DNA of 60,766 bases from Fidelibacterota bacterium (GTDB taxonomy: Bacteria; Pseudomonadota; Alphaproteobacteria; Rhodospirillales; Rhodospirillaceae): the NCBI GenBank assembly GCA_947476065.1, contig CANJPG010000011.1:1-60766 (forward strand), in the 5' to 3' direction. Positions 42,423 to 53,400 of the stretch are shown piece by piece (position 1 is the first letter of the stretch; every line of letters begins with the position of its first letter). The notes under the pieces are model-generated. The model made no database searches and had not been told where the DNA came from. It saw only the letters and a list, made by a program, of their open reading frames with translations. The translations under genes and the position numbers were made by a program.

Positions 42423-44861
42423 ATGAAGCGCTTGCTGACAATCCTTCTGTGCGTGGCCGTGCTCGGCATATTTGCCGTCGCCGGCGGCGCGACCTTCATC
42501 TTCTACCACTTCAGCAAGGGGCTGCCGGACTACCGCACCCTGGCCACCTATACCCCGCCTGTCATGACGCGCGTCTATGCCGGCGACGGCTCGCTGATCC
42601 AGGAATATGCCGTTGAAGGCCGTGTGTTCGTTCCGATCACCGCCATCCCCAAACGCGTCGCCGATGCCTTCATCGCCTCGGAAGACCAGCGCTTCTACAC
42701 CCATCCCGGCATCGACCCGGTGGGTCTGTCGCGCGCGGTGACTGTCGCGATCTTCGAAAAGCTCACCGGCAGTGACCGCCGTATCAAAGGTGCCTCCACC
42801 ATCACCCAGCAGGTGGCGCAAAACTTCCTGCTCGGCAAGGAATACACCTTCGACCGGAAGATTCGTGAAGCCATCCTGTCGATCCGGATCGAGCGCGCCT
42901 TCACCAAGGATCACATCCTCGAGCTTTACCTGAACGAGAACTATCTCGGCTTCGGCGCTTATGGTGTCGCCGCCGCGGCGATGAACTATTTCAACAAATC
43001 GCTGGATGAATTGACCGTCGGTGAAGCGGCTTTCCTGTCGGGCCTGGCCAAGGCGCCCAACAACTACAATCCGCTGCGTTCGCCGGAAGCCGCGCGCGAA
43101 AGGCGCAACTACGTCATCGGGCGCATGGAGGAGGACGGCTACATCACCTCCGCCGAAGCCAAGGCCGCCCGCGCCGAAAGCATCACCGTGCGCAACCGCT
43201 CGGAAACTGAATTGGTTTCCGGCGCCGACTATTTTGCCGAAAACGTCCGCCGCGATCTGGCGTCGCGTTTCGGCGAAGAGGCGCTCTACAAGGGCGGGCT
43301 CGCGGTGCGCACCTCGCTGGACCCGGAACTGCAGCGTCTCACCAACCGCATCATGCGCGCCGGTCTGCTGAGCTACGACCGCGCCCATGGCTGGCGCGGC
43401 CCCATCACCAAATTGACGCCCCCCGGCGATTGGGTGGAGCGCATGCGCCATGTGCAAGACCCGCCAGGCTTGCCGTCCGAGTGGCAGCTGGCTGCGGTGT
43501 CTGTCGTCGAGGCCGACAAAGCCACATTGGTCCTGCGCAACGGCAAAGCCGGATCAATCCCCTTAAGCGAACTGCGCTGGGCGCGCGCCGCACTGCCCGA
43601 TCAGCACGTCGGCGAAGCCGTACGTTCGGCGGACAAAGTGCTGCATGCGGGCGACGTCGTTGCGGTCGAGCCGGCCGACAAAAACAGCGAGGGCGCCGAC
43701 TATCCCGCCGGCACGTTCGCCCTGCGTCAGTTGCCGCAGATCGAGGGCGCGATGGTGGTGATGGACCCGCACACGGGCCGTGTGCTTGCCATGAACGGCG
43801 GCTTCTCCTACGCCCGCTCGCAGTTCAACCGCGCGACCCAGGCCCTGCGCCAGCCGGGTTCGTCGTTCAAACCCTTCGTATATTTGACCGCCATGGAGCA
43901 GGGCTTCACGCCGTCCACTCTGGTGCTGGATGCGCCGTTTGTCATGGACCAGGGCCCGGGCTTGCCCAAGTGGAAGCCCAAGAACTACACCGATGAATTC
44001 CTCGGCCGCGCCACACTGCGCAACGGCATCGAGAAATCACAGAACCTGATGACCGTGCGCGTGGCGCAGGCCGTCGGCATGGATAAAGTCGGCACCACCG
44101 CAGAAGCCTTCGGCATCGTCGATAAGATGCCACCCAACCTGTCGGCCGCCTTGGGCTCGGAAGTCAGCACCGTGCTGCGCATGACGACGGGCTACGCCCA
44201 GCTGGTCAACGGCGGCAAGAAGCTGAGCCCCGTGCTCATCGACCGCATCCAGGACCGTAACGGCAAGACCGTGTTCCGTACCGATACGCGGGCCTGCCCC
44301 GCCTGCGCCGCCGACGCCTGGGACCAGCAGGGCCCGCCGGCGCTGCCCGACGAACGCAAACAGCTGGCCGACCCTGCCAGCGTCTATCAGATCGTGCACC
44401 TGCTGGAAGGCGTCGTGCAGAACGGCACCGGCCGCCCTGTGGCAGCTGTCGGTAAGCCTTTGGCCGGCAAGACCGGCACATCCAACGATGCCTTTGACGT
44501 CTGGTTCATGGGCTTTTCGCCCGATCTGGTGGCCGGGATTTTTGTCGGCTTCGACGAGCCGCACAGCCTGGGTCCGAAGGAAACCGGCGGCGGTATCGCA
44601 GCCCCGATGTTCCGCGACTTCATGAAGGAAGCCCTCAAGGACAAACCGGCCACGCCCTTCCGCGTGCCGCCCGGCATCAGCCTGGTGCGCGTCGAACACG
44701 ATACCGGTCGACCGGCTCAGCCCGGCGACCGCCACGTGATCATGGAGGCCTTCAAGCTCGGCACGTCGCCCGAAACCCAGGTGACGATCATGGGCCAGTC
44801 GGATCAGGACGATGCCGGCGTCAATCTGCCGAACCAGCCGGCGGCAGGCGGGCTTTACTAG
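42423..44861 (+). CDS. mrcA: Penicillin-binding protein 1A
   Basis: 812 residues from the ATG at 42423. A membrane anchor (1-30) precedes the GT51 transglycosylase with catalytic Glu in SEDQRFYTHPGID (about 87) and KGASTITQQVAQNFLL. The transpeptidase domain has SSFKPF (SxxK, about 480) and KTGTS (about 681), and an OB-like insert lies between. It makes and crosslinks peptidoglycan. The amidase amiC is directly upstream, a pairing common in alphaproteobacteria. An open frame extends 26 codons further up without family resemblance. Confidence 0.95.
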   Translation: MKRLLTILLCVAVLGIFAVAGGATFIFYHFSKGLPDYRTLATYTPPVMTRVYAGDGSLIQEYAVEGRVFVPITAIPKRVADAFIASEDQRFYTHPGIDPVGLSRAVTVAIFEKLTGSDRRIKGASTITQQVAQNFLLGKEYTFDRKIREAILSIRIERAFTKDHILELYLNENYLGFGAYGVAAAAMNYFNKSLDELTVGEAAFLSGLAKAPNNYNPLRSPEAARERRNYVIGRMEEDGYITSAEAKAARAESITVRNRSETELVSGADYFAENVRRDLASRFGEEALYKGGLAVRTSLDPELQRLTNRIMRAGLLSYDRAHGWRGPITKLTPPGDWVERMRHVQDPPGLPSEWQLAAVSVVEADKATLVLRNGKAGSIPLSELRWARAALPDQHVGEAVRSADKVLHAGDVVAVEPADKNSEGADYPAGTFALRQLPQIEGAMVVMDPHTGRVLAMNGGFSYARSQFNRATQALRQPGSSFKPFVYLTAMEQGFTPSTLVLDAPFVMDQGPGLPKWKPKNYTDEFLGRATLRNGIEKSQNLMTVRVAQAVGMDKVGTTAEAFGIVDKMPPNLSAALGSEVSTVLRMTTGYAQLVNGGKKLSPVLIDRIQDRNGKTVFRTDTRACPACAADAWDQQGPPALPDERKQLADPASVYQIVHLLEGVVQNGTGRPVAAVGKPLAGKTGTSNDAFDVWFMGFSPDLVAGIFVGFDEPHSLGPKETGGGIAAPMFRDFMKEALKDKPATPFRVPPGISLVRVEHDTGRPAQPGDRHVIMEAFKLGTSPETQVTIMGQSDQDDAGVNLPNQPAAGGLY

Positions 44862-44939
44862 CCCGCTACGGCCCCTTGTCACGACACTGCGTTTTTTCTA
44901 AAACGCCAGCAGCACAGCATTTAGCCAGCAGGTATTCCG

Positions 44940-46062
44940 ATGCGCCCCGACATTGAAAAACAGGTCAACGATATTAAGCGCTGCCTCCATTTGCTGCGGA
45001 GGCATCTTTGACTGGGATCGTGCGCTCCTGCGCCTGGACGAACTGAACGCCAAGGCCGAAGACCCCAATCTCTGGAATAAACCCGCCGAAGCGCAGAAGC
45101 TGATGCGCGAGCGGACGCATATCGAATCGTCCATCTCAGCGACGCGCAAGCTCGAGCGCGAGCTCGACGACGGCATTACCTTGGCGGAACTTGCCGACGA
45201 AGAGGGCGACGAAGGCGCCATCGAAGAAGCGCGGCGCATGATCGCCGACGTCTACACCAAGGCCAAGCAGGTCGAGCTTGAAAGCCTGCTGTCCGGTGAA
45301 GCCGATCCCAACGACTGCTATCTCGAAATCCACGCCGGCCAAGGCGGCACCGAGGCCCAGGACTGGGCCGAGATGATGGCGCGCATGTATACCCGCTGGG
45401 CCGAACGCAAGGGCTACAAGGTACAGTACATGGAAGAGAGCGCCGGCGAAGGTGCCGGTATTAAATCCGTGACCTTCCTGATCACCGGCCTCAACGCCTA
45501 CGGCTGGCTGAAAACCGAAAGTGGTGTGCATCGCCTGGTACGGATATCGCCGTTTGATTCAAACGCGCGCCGTCATACGAGCTTCTCATCGGTCTGGGTC
45601 TATCCGGTGGTCGACGATACCATCGAGATCGAGATCAACGACAAGGACTGCCGCATCGACACCTATCGCGCCCAAGGCGCCGGCGGCCAGCACGTCAACA
45701 AGACCGACAGCGCCGTGCGCATCACGCATATCCCGACCAATATCGTCGTGCAGTGCCAGAACGAGCGCTCACAGCATCAGAACCGCGCCAAGTGCTGGGA
45801 AATGCTGCGCGCGCGGCTTTATGAGCTGGAGATCGAAAAGCAGGAAGCCAAGCTGGCCAAGCAGGAAGACGCCAAAACCGAGATCGGCTGGGGGCATCAG
45901 ATTCGCTCTTACGTCCTGCAGCCCTACCAAATGGTCAAAGACCTGCGCACGGAAGTCGAAACGTCCGATACTCAGGGCGTGCTGGACGGCGACCTGGACA
46001 AGTTTATGGCGGCGTCATTGGCCGCACGCATCAAGACCGGCGCGGACGTGCTCGACGCTTAA
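44940..46062 (+). CDS. prfB: Peptide chain release factor 2, with programmed +1 frameshift
   Basis: The ATG at 44940 opens a 23-codon frame ending at CTT-TGA (45006-45011). The slippery site is preceded by GGAGG (44998-45002) 3 nt before CTT, the same geometry as E. coli prfB. After a +1 slip the frame continues from GAC at 45010 to 46062. Full product is about 374 residues. The protein has GGTEAQDWA-type [10 protein letters not shown] (GGQ region in the later [13 protein letters not shown]) and SPF as the anticodon tripeptide ([11 protein letters not shown]). It ends translation at UGA/UAA; its own UGA gives feedback control. Its TAA is shared with the convergent gene. Confidence 0.95.
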
Positions 46063-46844
46063 CCCAGCCACGGCTGGAGGTAGTTTTCGCCCATACCTGC
46101 GGCCAGGCGCGCTTCCATGTTGAACGGCGCCCTTAGCCCGCCGGGAAAGCGGGTGTTGATCATTTCGACATAGTGCCTGTGCGGGTCTTGCTGGTCTTGG
46201 GCGCAGAGGAATTCGAACCAGCGCACACCGACCGCGAGATGTTTGATCTCGTCGGTGTAAATCACATCCAGAATGGCGGCAGTAGCTTCGTCGCTGGCAG
46301 AGCGCAGGCGCTGGGTGGTCTGCGGCGTGGTGTCCAGGCCGCGCGCTTCCAGCGTCATGGGAATCAACGCCAGCCGCGCGGAGAGGTCATCCGCGGTGCG
46401 CATGGCCGCGCCCCAGAGGCCGTCATGGGCAGGCAGGTCGCCGTAGCGGACACCCAGTTCCTGCAGACGCGCGGCGAGCGCCGCATAATGCTCGGCTTCC
46501 TCTAGAGCGACATCGACCCAGTCATCGTGAAAGGCGCGCGGCATGTCCGCGCCAAAGCGCGCGATGATGTCCCAGGCGAGGTCGACGGCGTTGAGTTCGA
46601 TGTGGGCGAGGGCATGCACAAGGGCGAGACGCCCTTTTGGTCCGGTAGAGCGCCGCGGCATCTCGCGCGGCTCCAACAGCTCCGGCCGCGCCGGGCGAGC
46701 AGGGCGTTCGGGCGGCGTGCTGCGTCCAATACCCGGATCACCGTTGCGCCAGGCGGCTGCCGCTGCAACGGTCTGCGAGACTTTCGTGGCGGGATCGGCG
46801 GTGGAGAGAATCTCCACCGCCCAGGCCGCAAGAGTCTTGCTCAC
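46059..46844 (-). CDS. DUF455 ferritin-like protein
   Basis: 261 residues. The DUF455 core has metal-ligand helices [35 protein letters not shown] and [15 protein letters not shown], each with Glu/His in ferritin-like spacing. The N-terminal [21 protein letters not shown] is also typical. DUF455 proteins are related to the tRNA hydroxylase MiaE but have no settled function. The start is GTG overlapping the peroxiredoxin stop (GTGA), so it is coupled. Its TAA overlaps the prfB TAA on the opposite strand. Confidence 0.87.
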   Translation of the reverse strand: MSKTLAAWAVEILSTADPATKVSQTVAAAAAWRNGDPGIGRSTPPERPARPARPELLEPREMPRRSTGPKGRLALVHALAHIELNAVDLAWDIIARFGADMPRAFHDDWVDVALEEAEHYAALAARLQELGVRYGDLPAHDGLWGAAMRTADDLSARLALIPMTLEARGLDTTPQTTQRLRSASDEATAAILDVIYTDEIKHLAVGVRWFEFLCAQDQQDPHRHYVEMINTRFPGGLRAPFNMEARLAAGMGENYLQPWLG

Positions 46845-47437
46845 AAAATCTCAAGCGCCTTGCGGACTTCCTCGGCGTGGCCCGGAACGCTGACTTTGCG
46901 CCACTCGGCGCGGACCACACCGGTTTCATCGATGATGAAAGTCGAGCGTTCGACACCCATGAAGGTTCGGCCGTACATGCTCTTTTGCGCCCAGACGCCA
47001 TAGGCCTCGCAGACCTTGGAAGCATCGGTGGCCAGGGGGAAGTTCAATTTGAACTTGGTTTTGAACTTCTTGTGGCTGGCGCTGTCGTCTTTGGACACGC
47101 CAATGACAACGGCGTTGGCGGTCGAGAATTTCGGCAGGTTGTCACGGAAGGCGCAGGCCTCGACGGTGCACCCGGGCGTGTCATCCTTGGGATAGAAGTA
47201 GAGCACAACGCGCTTGCCGCTGAGGCTCTTCAGGCTGACCGTGCCACCGTCGTCGGTGGGCATGGAGAAGTCGGGCGCGCGTTTGCCGAGCAGCGATTTA
47301 GCTGCCGACTTCGGAGCTGCCTTCGGCGCCGCGGCCTTTTTGGCAATTTTCTTCGTTGCTTTCTTCACGACCTTTTTAACGGCCTTCTTCAAAGGCGCTT
47401 TTGCTTTCGTTTTGCTCTTTGCTTTCTTGGCGGCCAT
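46841..47437 (-). CDS. bcp: PrxQ/Bcp-type peroxiredoxin with Lys/Ala-rich N-terminal tail
   Basis: 198 residues. The first 47 are almost only Lys, Ala, Pro, Val, Thr (KKAVKKVVKKATKKIAKK), like histone H1 or AlgP tails. The rest is PrxQ: APDFSMPTDDGG, LYFYPKDDTPGCTVEAC with peroxidatic Cys and a resolving Cys five residues on, and FIIDETGVVRAEWRKV. It reduces peroxides with thioredoxin. The tail is expected to bind nucleic acid. It is followed by the DUF455 gene in an overlapping operon. Confidence 0.92.
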   Translation of the reverse strand: MAAKKAKSKTKAKAPLKKAVKKVVKKATKKIAKKAAAPKAAPKSAAKSLLGKRAPDFSMPTDDGGTVSLKSLSGKRVVLYFYPKDDTPGCTVEACAFRDNLPKFSTANAVVIGVSKDDSASHKKFKTKFKLNFPLATDASKVCEAYGVWAQKSMYGRTFMGVERSTFIIDETGVVRAEWRKVSVPGHAEEVRKALEIL

Positions 47438-47458
47438 GTCCGTCTCCTTCTTCCAATA

Positions 47459-50431
47459 TTAATGCGGTGCGTCGGGGCCCAGTTTGGCGCGGGCTTCTTC
47501 CGCCGGGCGGTCGATGATGCGCGCAAAAACGTCCGAGATCGCAGCGCTGGTGTCGCGCATTAGGTTTTCCAGTGTGGCGAAATCCGGCATACCGGCGCCG
47601 GCGGCGAGCTTCTGCTTGAGACCCAGCGGCGTATCGGCGTCCGGCAACTCCCCCTCGGTTGTCAGGCGTAGCATGACCTGAAGCCGCGACCAAAGCGCAA
47701 TGCCGTCTTTCAGGGCTGCGCCGTCGTCCGTTGTCAGGCCGCCGCCCGCGACCAGGCTGGTGATGATGTCCGCCGGTCGGGCGCTGGCCGGGTGCACTTC
47801 GGGATGGTGCAGGAGCAGGTACTGCAGCACAAATTCAGCATCGATAAGCCCGCCGGGGGTCCTCTTGAGGTCCCAAAGTCCGCCGTCCTTATGCTCGCGG
47901 CGCATACGCGCCCGCATGTCGGCGACGGCATAAACAAGGGCAGCGGGATCACGGCGGCGTCCAAGGACCCCGGAGATGGCGGATTCGATAGCTTGGCCCA
48001 GCGTCGGCGAGCCAAAGACCACTCGGGCGCGGGTCAGGGCCATGTGCTCCCAGGTCCAGGCGTCCTCGGTCTGATATTTGATGAAGGCCTCGAGGCTGGA
48101 AGCCAAGGGTCCTTTGTCGCCATTGGGCCTGAGGCGCATATCGAGATCGTAGAGTTTGCCGTCGCGGGTCAGCAGGGTGAAGGCGGTGATCAGCCGCTGC
48201 ACCAGCCGGATATAATACGCCGGTGCGGGCAACGGCTTGGCCCCGCCGGCGGAATGGGAATCCATCGGTGCGTCGTAGATGACCACAAAATCGAGATCAG
48301 AGGTGGGGGTGAGTTCAAAGCTTCCGAGCTTGCCGTAGCCCAGGATGGCGAGGCTGCCGCCCGCCACCGTACCGAATTGCCGCGCGAATTCGTCACAAAT
48401 CCGCGGGACCAGACCGTCAATGACAATCTCAGCGATGGTAGTGAGCTGCTCGGCCGCCTGCAGCGGATCGATCATGCGTGTTAGCGCCTGCACACCGACG
48501 CGGAATTGCTGATCGTTGGCCCAGCGGCGCGAGGCATCGAGGATTGCTTCGAAGGATTCCGTCTGCGCGAGTGTGCGTTCCAGGTCGCTGTGCAATTCGG
48601 CGGCTTTGCCCAGCGGCTCGTAGAAATCCGGCGCCAGTACGTAGTCGAGCAGGGTCGGCCTGTGGCTGAGGTGTTCCGCCAGGCGCGGGGCGTCGCCCAT
48701 GATCTCTGCGACCAGGTCCAGCAGATCCGGATTGGCGTAGAACACCGACAGCAGCGGCACACCCGCCGGCAGCGCCGACAGGCAATGGTCGAAACGCACC
48801 AGAGCTGCGTCGGGCTGAGCGGTTTTGCCGAAGGCGCTGAGCAGGCCGGGCATGACTTCGGTAAGGAGCTGGCGCGCGCGGTCGCTGCGTGTGGCGCGGT
48901 GGCGCCCGTGGTGCCAGGCGCGCACCATCTGGGCGACGGTTGCGGGGTTCTGATAGCCGATACGCTTCAACGTGGTGATGGTATCGGGATCGTCTTCGGT
49001 GCCGGTGAAGACCAGGTTTCCATCGACGGCGAGAGAGGGCGAGTCCTCGAACAGGCCGGCGTAGTGGACTTCGACGGTGCGCAGCGTACGCTCCACTTCA
49101 GCCATGAAAGGCGCCAGTTCGGCGTGCCCCATAAACGCGGCCACGAGCGCCAGCTTGCCCATGTTTTCAGGCAGTGTCTGGGTCTGCTCGTCGGCGATCA
49201 TCTGCAGGCGATGTTCGAGCTTGCGCAAGTATCTGTAGGCCGCGGCGAGATCGTCACGCACCTGAGGCATCACGAAACCCGCTGCGGTCAGCGCGTCGAG
49301 AGCGGGTAGAGTTTGTGACAGGCGCGTCTGCGGAAACCGTCCGCCCCAGATGAGCTGCTGGATTTGCGCGAAGAACTCGATTTCGCGGATGCCGCCGCGC
49401 CCCAGTTTGATGTTGTGGCCGGCGACCTCGACTGTGCCGCCGCCCTTATGGGCGTAAATCTGGCGCTTAATCGAGTGGATGTCCTGGATGGCGTAGAAAT
49501 CCAGCGACTTGCGCCAGATGAAGGGCTGCAGGTCGTGAATCAAGGCGGCGGCGATTTTCAGGTCACCCGCCACGCCGCGCGCCTTGATCATCGCGGCGCG
49601 TTCCCAATTCTGGCCGTAGCTCTCGTAATAAATTTGCGCGGCTTCGCGCGACACGGCGATCGCCGTTGAATCTGGGCGCAAACGCAGATCGGTGCGGAAC
49701 ACATAACCCTGCGCCGTGCGCTCTTGCAGCATACGGGTTAGGTCTTTCGTAAGCTGCACCGTGAACTCTTGCGCACTCTTCTTGCCGACATAGGGCAGCT
49801 GGTGTTCATCGAAGAAGATCAAGAGGTCAATATCGGATGAGTAGTTGAGTTCGCGTCCGCCCAGCTTGCCGAGACCGATGACGGCATAGCCGAGGTTGGC
49901 TTCCGGATCAGCAAGACTGCCGAGCTTTAGGTTGCCGCGGGCTTGCGCTTGGCGCAGCAATTCGCGTAGCGCGCGGCCGATGCTGGCATCGGCAAAATCC
50001 GACAGGCGGACGGTGACCTGATCGACCGTCCACAACCCGGCGATGTCGGCCAAGGCGATCAGCAGCGCGATCTGCGCTTTGGCGCGGCGCAGGTCCGCCA
50101 TCACCGCGGCGATATCGCCCTCGGGGGCGGATGGCGCAGCTCCTTTGTCGGTGGTCACCGATGCGATCACAGCGGCGACGCAGTCCTCGGGCCCCTGCAG
50201 GGCGAAGGCCATGAACGTTGAAGGGTGATCCAGCAGCAGGCCGCTTAAAAAGGGGCTGTTACCGAACACAGCGTCCAAAAGACCACGCCACTGGGTGTTC
50301 CGGGCCACGTCCCGCATGAAGTCTGCAACTTCGGACGCCTGCGTTTCGCCGGCCGCCAACCAATCGTTGTGAAGGCGTTTTAAGCGCTCTGGGTCGGCCG
50401 GCGGGGGCAGCGGATGGGGAAAGGTTATCAC
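47459..50431 (-). CDS. glnE: Bifunctional glutamine synthetase adenylyltransferase/deadenylase
   Basis: 990 residues from the GTG at 50431. Two nucleotidyltransferase halves are visible. The first has VIGLGKLGGRELNYSSDIDLLIFFDE and the GRGGIREIEFFAQI segment. The second has ILGYGKLGSFELTPTSDLDFVVIYD with LDMRLRPNGDKGPLASS. It controls GlnA by AMP addition and removal under PII signals. Both G-(x)-DxD cores are intact. An in-frame TTG at 50494 would add 21 residues with no family resemblance. It is divergent from the YhdP-like gene. Confidence 0.93.
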   Translation of the reverse strand: MITFPHPLPPPADPERLKRLHNDWLAAGETQASEVADFMRDVARNTQWRGLLDAVFGNSPFLSGLLLDHPSTFMAFALQGPEDCVAAVIASVTTDKGAAPSAPEGDIAAVMADLRRAKAQIALLIALADIAGLWTVDQVTVRLSDFADASIGRALRELLRQAQARGNLKLGSLADPEANLGYAVIGLGKLGGRELNYSSDIDLLIFFDEHQLPYVGKKSAQEFTVQLTKDLTRMLQERTAQGYVFRTDLRLRPDSTAIAVSREAAQIYYESYGQNWERAAMIKARGVAGDLKIAAALIHDLQPFIWRKSLDFYAIQDIHSIKRQIYAHKGGGTVEVAGHNIKLGRGGIREIEFFAQIQQLIWGGRFPQTRLSQTLPALDALTAAGFVMPQVRDDLAAAYRYLRKLEHRLQMIADEQTQTLPENMGKLALVAAFMGHAELAPFMAEVERTLRTVEVHYAGLFEDSPSLAVDGNLVFTGTEDDPDTITTLKRIGYQNPATVAQMVRAWHHGRHRATRSDRARQLLTEVMPGLLSAFGKTAQPDAALVRFDHCLSALPAGVPLLSVFYANPDLLDLVAEIMGDAPRLAEHLSHRPTLLDYVLAPDFYEPLGKAAELHSDLERTLAQTESFEAILDASRRWANDQQFRVGVQALTRMIDPLQAAEQLTTIAEIVIDGLVPRICDEFARQFGTVAGGSLAILGYGKLGSFELTPTSDLDFVVIYDAPMDSHSAGGAKPLPAPAYYIRLVQRLITAFTLLTRDGKLYDLDMRLRPNGDKGPLASSLEAFIKYQTEDAWTWEHMALTRARVVFGSPTLGQAIESAISGVLGRRRDPAALVYAVADMRARMRREHKDGGLWDLKRTPGGLIDAEFVLQYLLLHHPEVHPASARPADIITSLVAGGGLTTDDGAALKDGIALWSRLQVMLRLTTEGELPDADTPLGLKQKLAAGAGMPDFATLENLMRDTSAAISDVFARIIDRPAEEARAKLGPDAPH

Positions 50432-50484
50432 GTGCGACTCGCAGGATTCTCTACCGTTGGTGCGGACAGTGGGATATAGAAGGG

Positions 50485-53400
50485 ATGCGGTCAAGCTGCA
50501 GCGGGTCTAAGGGCGCATTCGAGGTTGTCAGGCGCAAAAAGCCAGCATTCCGCCATTGTCATTTGCCACCATCGTCCATCCGCTTCGCGGATCTTAGCAT
50601 TCTGGAGCCCGCAGGGTTGACGCACGGCGCAGTCAGATTCTTGATTCGAGCTCTGGAAGCCGCCTTTCTGGTGTTGCTTCTGGCCGCGGCGTTGCTCGCC
50701 TGGCGGCTGAGCCAAGGCTCGCTCAAGCTTGATGTGGTCGCACCCTATATCGCCAGCGCGTTCACCGAGATCGCACCCGGCTACCGCTTCAGAATCGAAG
50801 ATGCCGAATTCAAATGGTCGGGTTTCTCGGGTGCGCCCGAGTTAACTGTACGCGATGTGCGCGTGCTGAACGATGCCGGGGCCGTGATCGCGGGACTGCC
50901 CAGCATGCGCGTGCGCCTCAGTGTCGAGGCCTTGCGGCGGGGTGTCGCCGCGCCCGAGCAAATCCGTCTGTCAAATCCGATCATCCGCTTTGTCCACCGT
51001 GCCGACGGTACACTCGGTCTAGGTGTCGAGGGCGCGCCGGCCGCAGCGCCTGCGGAGACACCCGGCGCCGCGCCCGCCGTGCCTGCGGCCCCTGCTGACA
51101 CCAGCGGCAACGCGCTGGCGGTATCGCTCATCAGTGCGTTGACGCGGGCCCCGGGCGGCGACAATCCGGCAGGCTATCTCGATAGTGTCGAGATCGATGC
51201 GACCACACTGGTGCTGGTGGATGAAGTCTCAGGTCAGCGCTGGCTGGTGCCTGACGCCACGCTTAACTTCCGCCGCGCCGGTGCCGACGTCGAGATCGAT
51301 GCGACGCTGCCGGTCATCGAGGAAGGCAAGCGCTGGAACCTGACCGCCAAGGGCCGTTATGCGGCGGCGAGTGAAACCCTGAAAGTCGCTATTGGCGTGG
51401 ATGGTTTCCGGCCGGCGCGCGTGGCGGGCCTTGCGCCACAGCTGGCGCCGCTCGCGATGATCGATCTGCGTCTCAGCGGCACGGCCGCGGCGACGCTGAA
51501 GCTTTCCGGGGCGACGGCGCGCCTCGTTGCCATGGTCTTCGACGTGAAGGGCCAGGACGGGGAATTCCATTTGCCCGATCCGGTGGCGCAGAATTATTCG
51601 GTCAAAAGCATCGCCGTGAAGGGTGCTGCTGGCGCCGACCTCGACCAGGTCACCATCGAACAGTTCCGCGTCGAGCTGAACCGCCGCGGCGAGGCTACGC
51701 CGGTCATCACAATGAACGGCGAGGCCAAGGGGCTCAACGGCGCGCCGGTCGTAGACCTTAACTTCAGCATGGCTGAACTCGGCATGCCGGCGCTGAAACA
51801 GTATTGGCCCGTGGCCATCAAGCCCAACACGCGCAGCTGGATTGACGACAATTTGCGTGACGGCGGCCTTTACGACACGCGCCTAAAGTTGCGACTTGCC
51901 GGACCTTCGATGGCCGATCTCGATGCGACTGAAGCGCGCCTGACGGCATCGCTCAAAGGTGTCACAGTCAAGTATATGCGTGACATGCCCGAGGTGATTA
52001 ACACCGATGGCGTCATGACGATTGGTCCCGGTGAGGTGGTGATCGACATCACCAATGGCGGATTGCCGGATGCTGTGTCCGGCAAGGGGCTGACGGTGCC
52101 CACCGGTAAGGTGCGCATGTATGGCCTCGCCAGCGGCAATGAACGCGCCAATATCCAGCTCAAAATTCTCGGCGGCTTCGGCGACGTCATGCGGCTGATC
52201 GACAACGAGCCGCTGGGCTATGCCACCATGATGGGCCTCGACGCCAATCGCGCGACGGGCGATGCCAACATCGACCTCAGGCTGGACTTCCCGCTGATCA
52301 AGGACCTGAAGCTCGACCAGCTCAAGCTCGGAGTAAAGGCGACAACTCAGGGCATCGCCATTCCCGACGTGGCCTTTGACCTGCCGTTGAGCGACGGGCG
52401 GCTGGCGCTTACCCTTGACCGCGCCGGCATGGATGTTTCCGGCAGCGCGGTGCTGGGCGGTATCCCCAGCGCTATCGTGTGGCGCGAGAACTTCGGCGGC
52501 GGCGACTTCCGCAGCCGCTACGTGCTCGATCCGATCGTCGGCAACGCCGAACGGCCAAAACTGGGTCTCAGCGTCATGCCGTTCATCCCGCCCTATATCG
52601 ACGGGCCCGTGCCCGCGCACGTGATTTATACCGTCCGGCGCGACGATACGCGCTTGCTTGAGGCCGACGTTGATCTGACGGCGCCGGTCATGGCGGTGCC
52701 CGAACTCGGCTGGCGCAAGGAGTCCGGAAAAGCCGCGACGGCAAAGGTCCAGGCCGTGTTCAGCAAGGAACACCTGCGTGAGGTGCAGTCGTTTCACGTC
52801 ACATCGGGCGACGACCTCGACGTTTCCGGCAGCGTGAAATTCGATGAAACCGGCAAGATGCGGCTGCTGTCCTTCAATCCAAGCGTTGTCGGCGAAACCA
52901 GACTCGGCGGTCAGGTCGCCGTTGACGAGGCTGGCGGCTATGACATCAACGTCAAAGGGCCGACTTTCAACTCCACATACTTCTGGCGTGAGCTGAACCG
53001 CGACGACAAGCGCGGGACCGCCTCTGCCCAGACCGGCGATACACCTTTCGCGACGCCCATGCGCATACACGCCGCCTTCGACCGAATGTGGTTGACCAAA
53101 GGTGCGGATTTCACCGATGTCAGCCTGGACATGGACCGCAGCTACACCGGCATCCAATCCATCGATTTCGCCAGCACCGTGAACGGCAAGACACCGTTTG
53201 TCTTCAAGCTGGGACCCGAGAGCGGCACGCGCAAGTTCAAGGGCAGTGGCGTCGATGGTGGCGGTGTGGTGCGTGCTGTTGGCCTGTTCGGCGATATCGC
53301 CGGCGGCAACCTCGATATCTCCGGCGAATTGGCCGCCGATGGCACGGTCAGGGGCAAGGCCGAGATCACGGACTTCAAGCTGATCCAGGCGCCATTGCTG

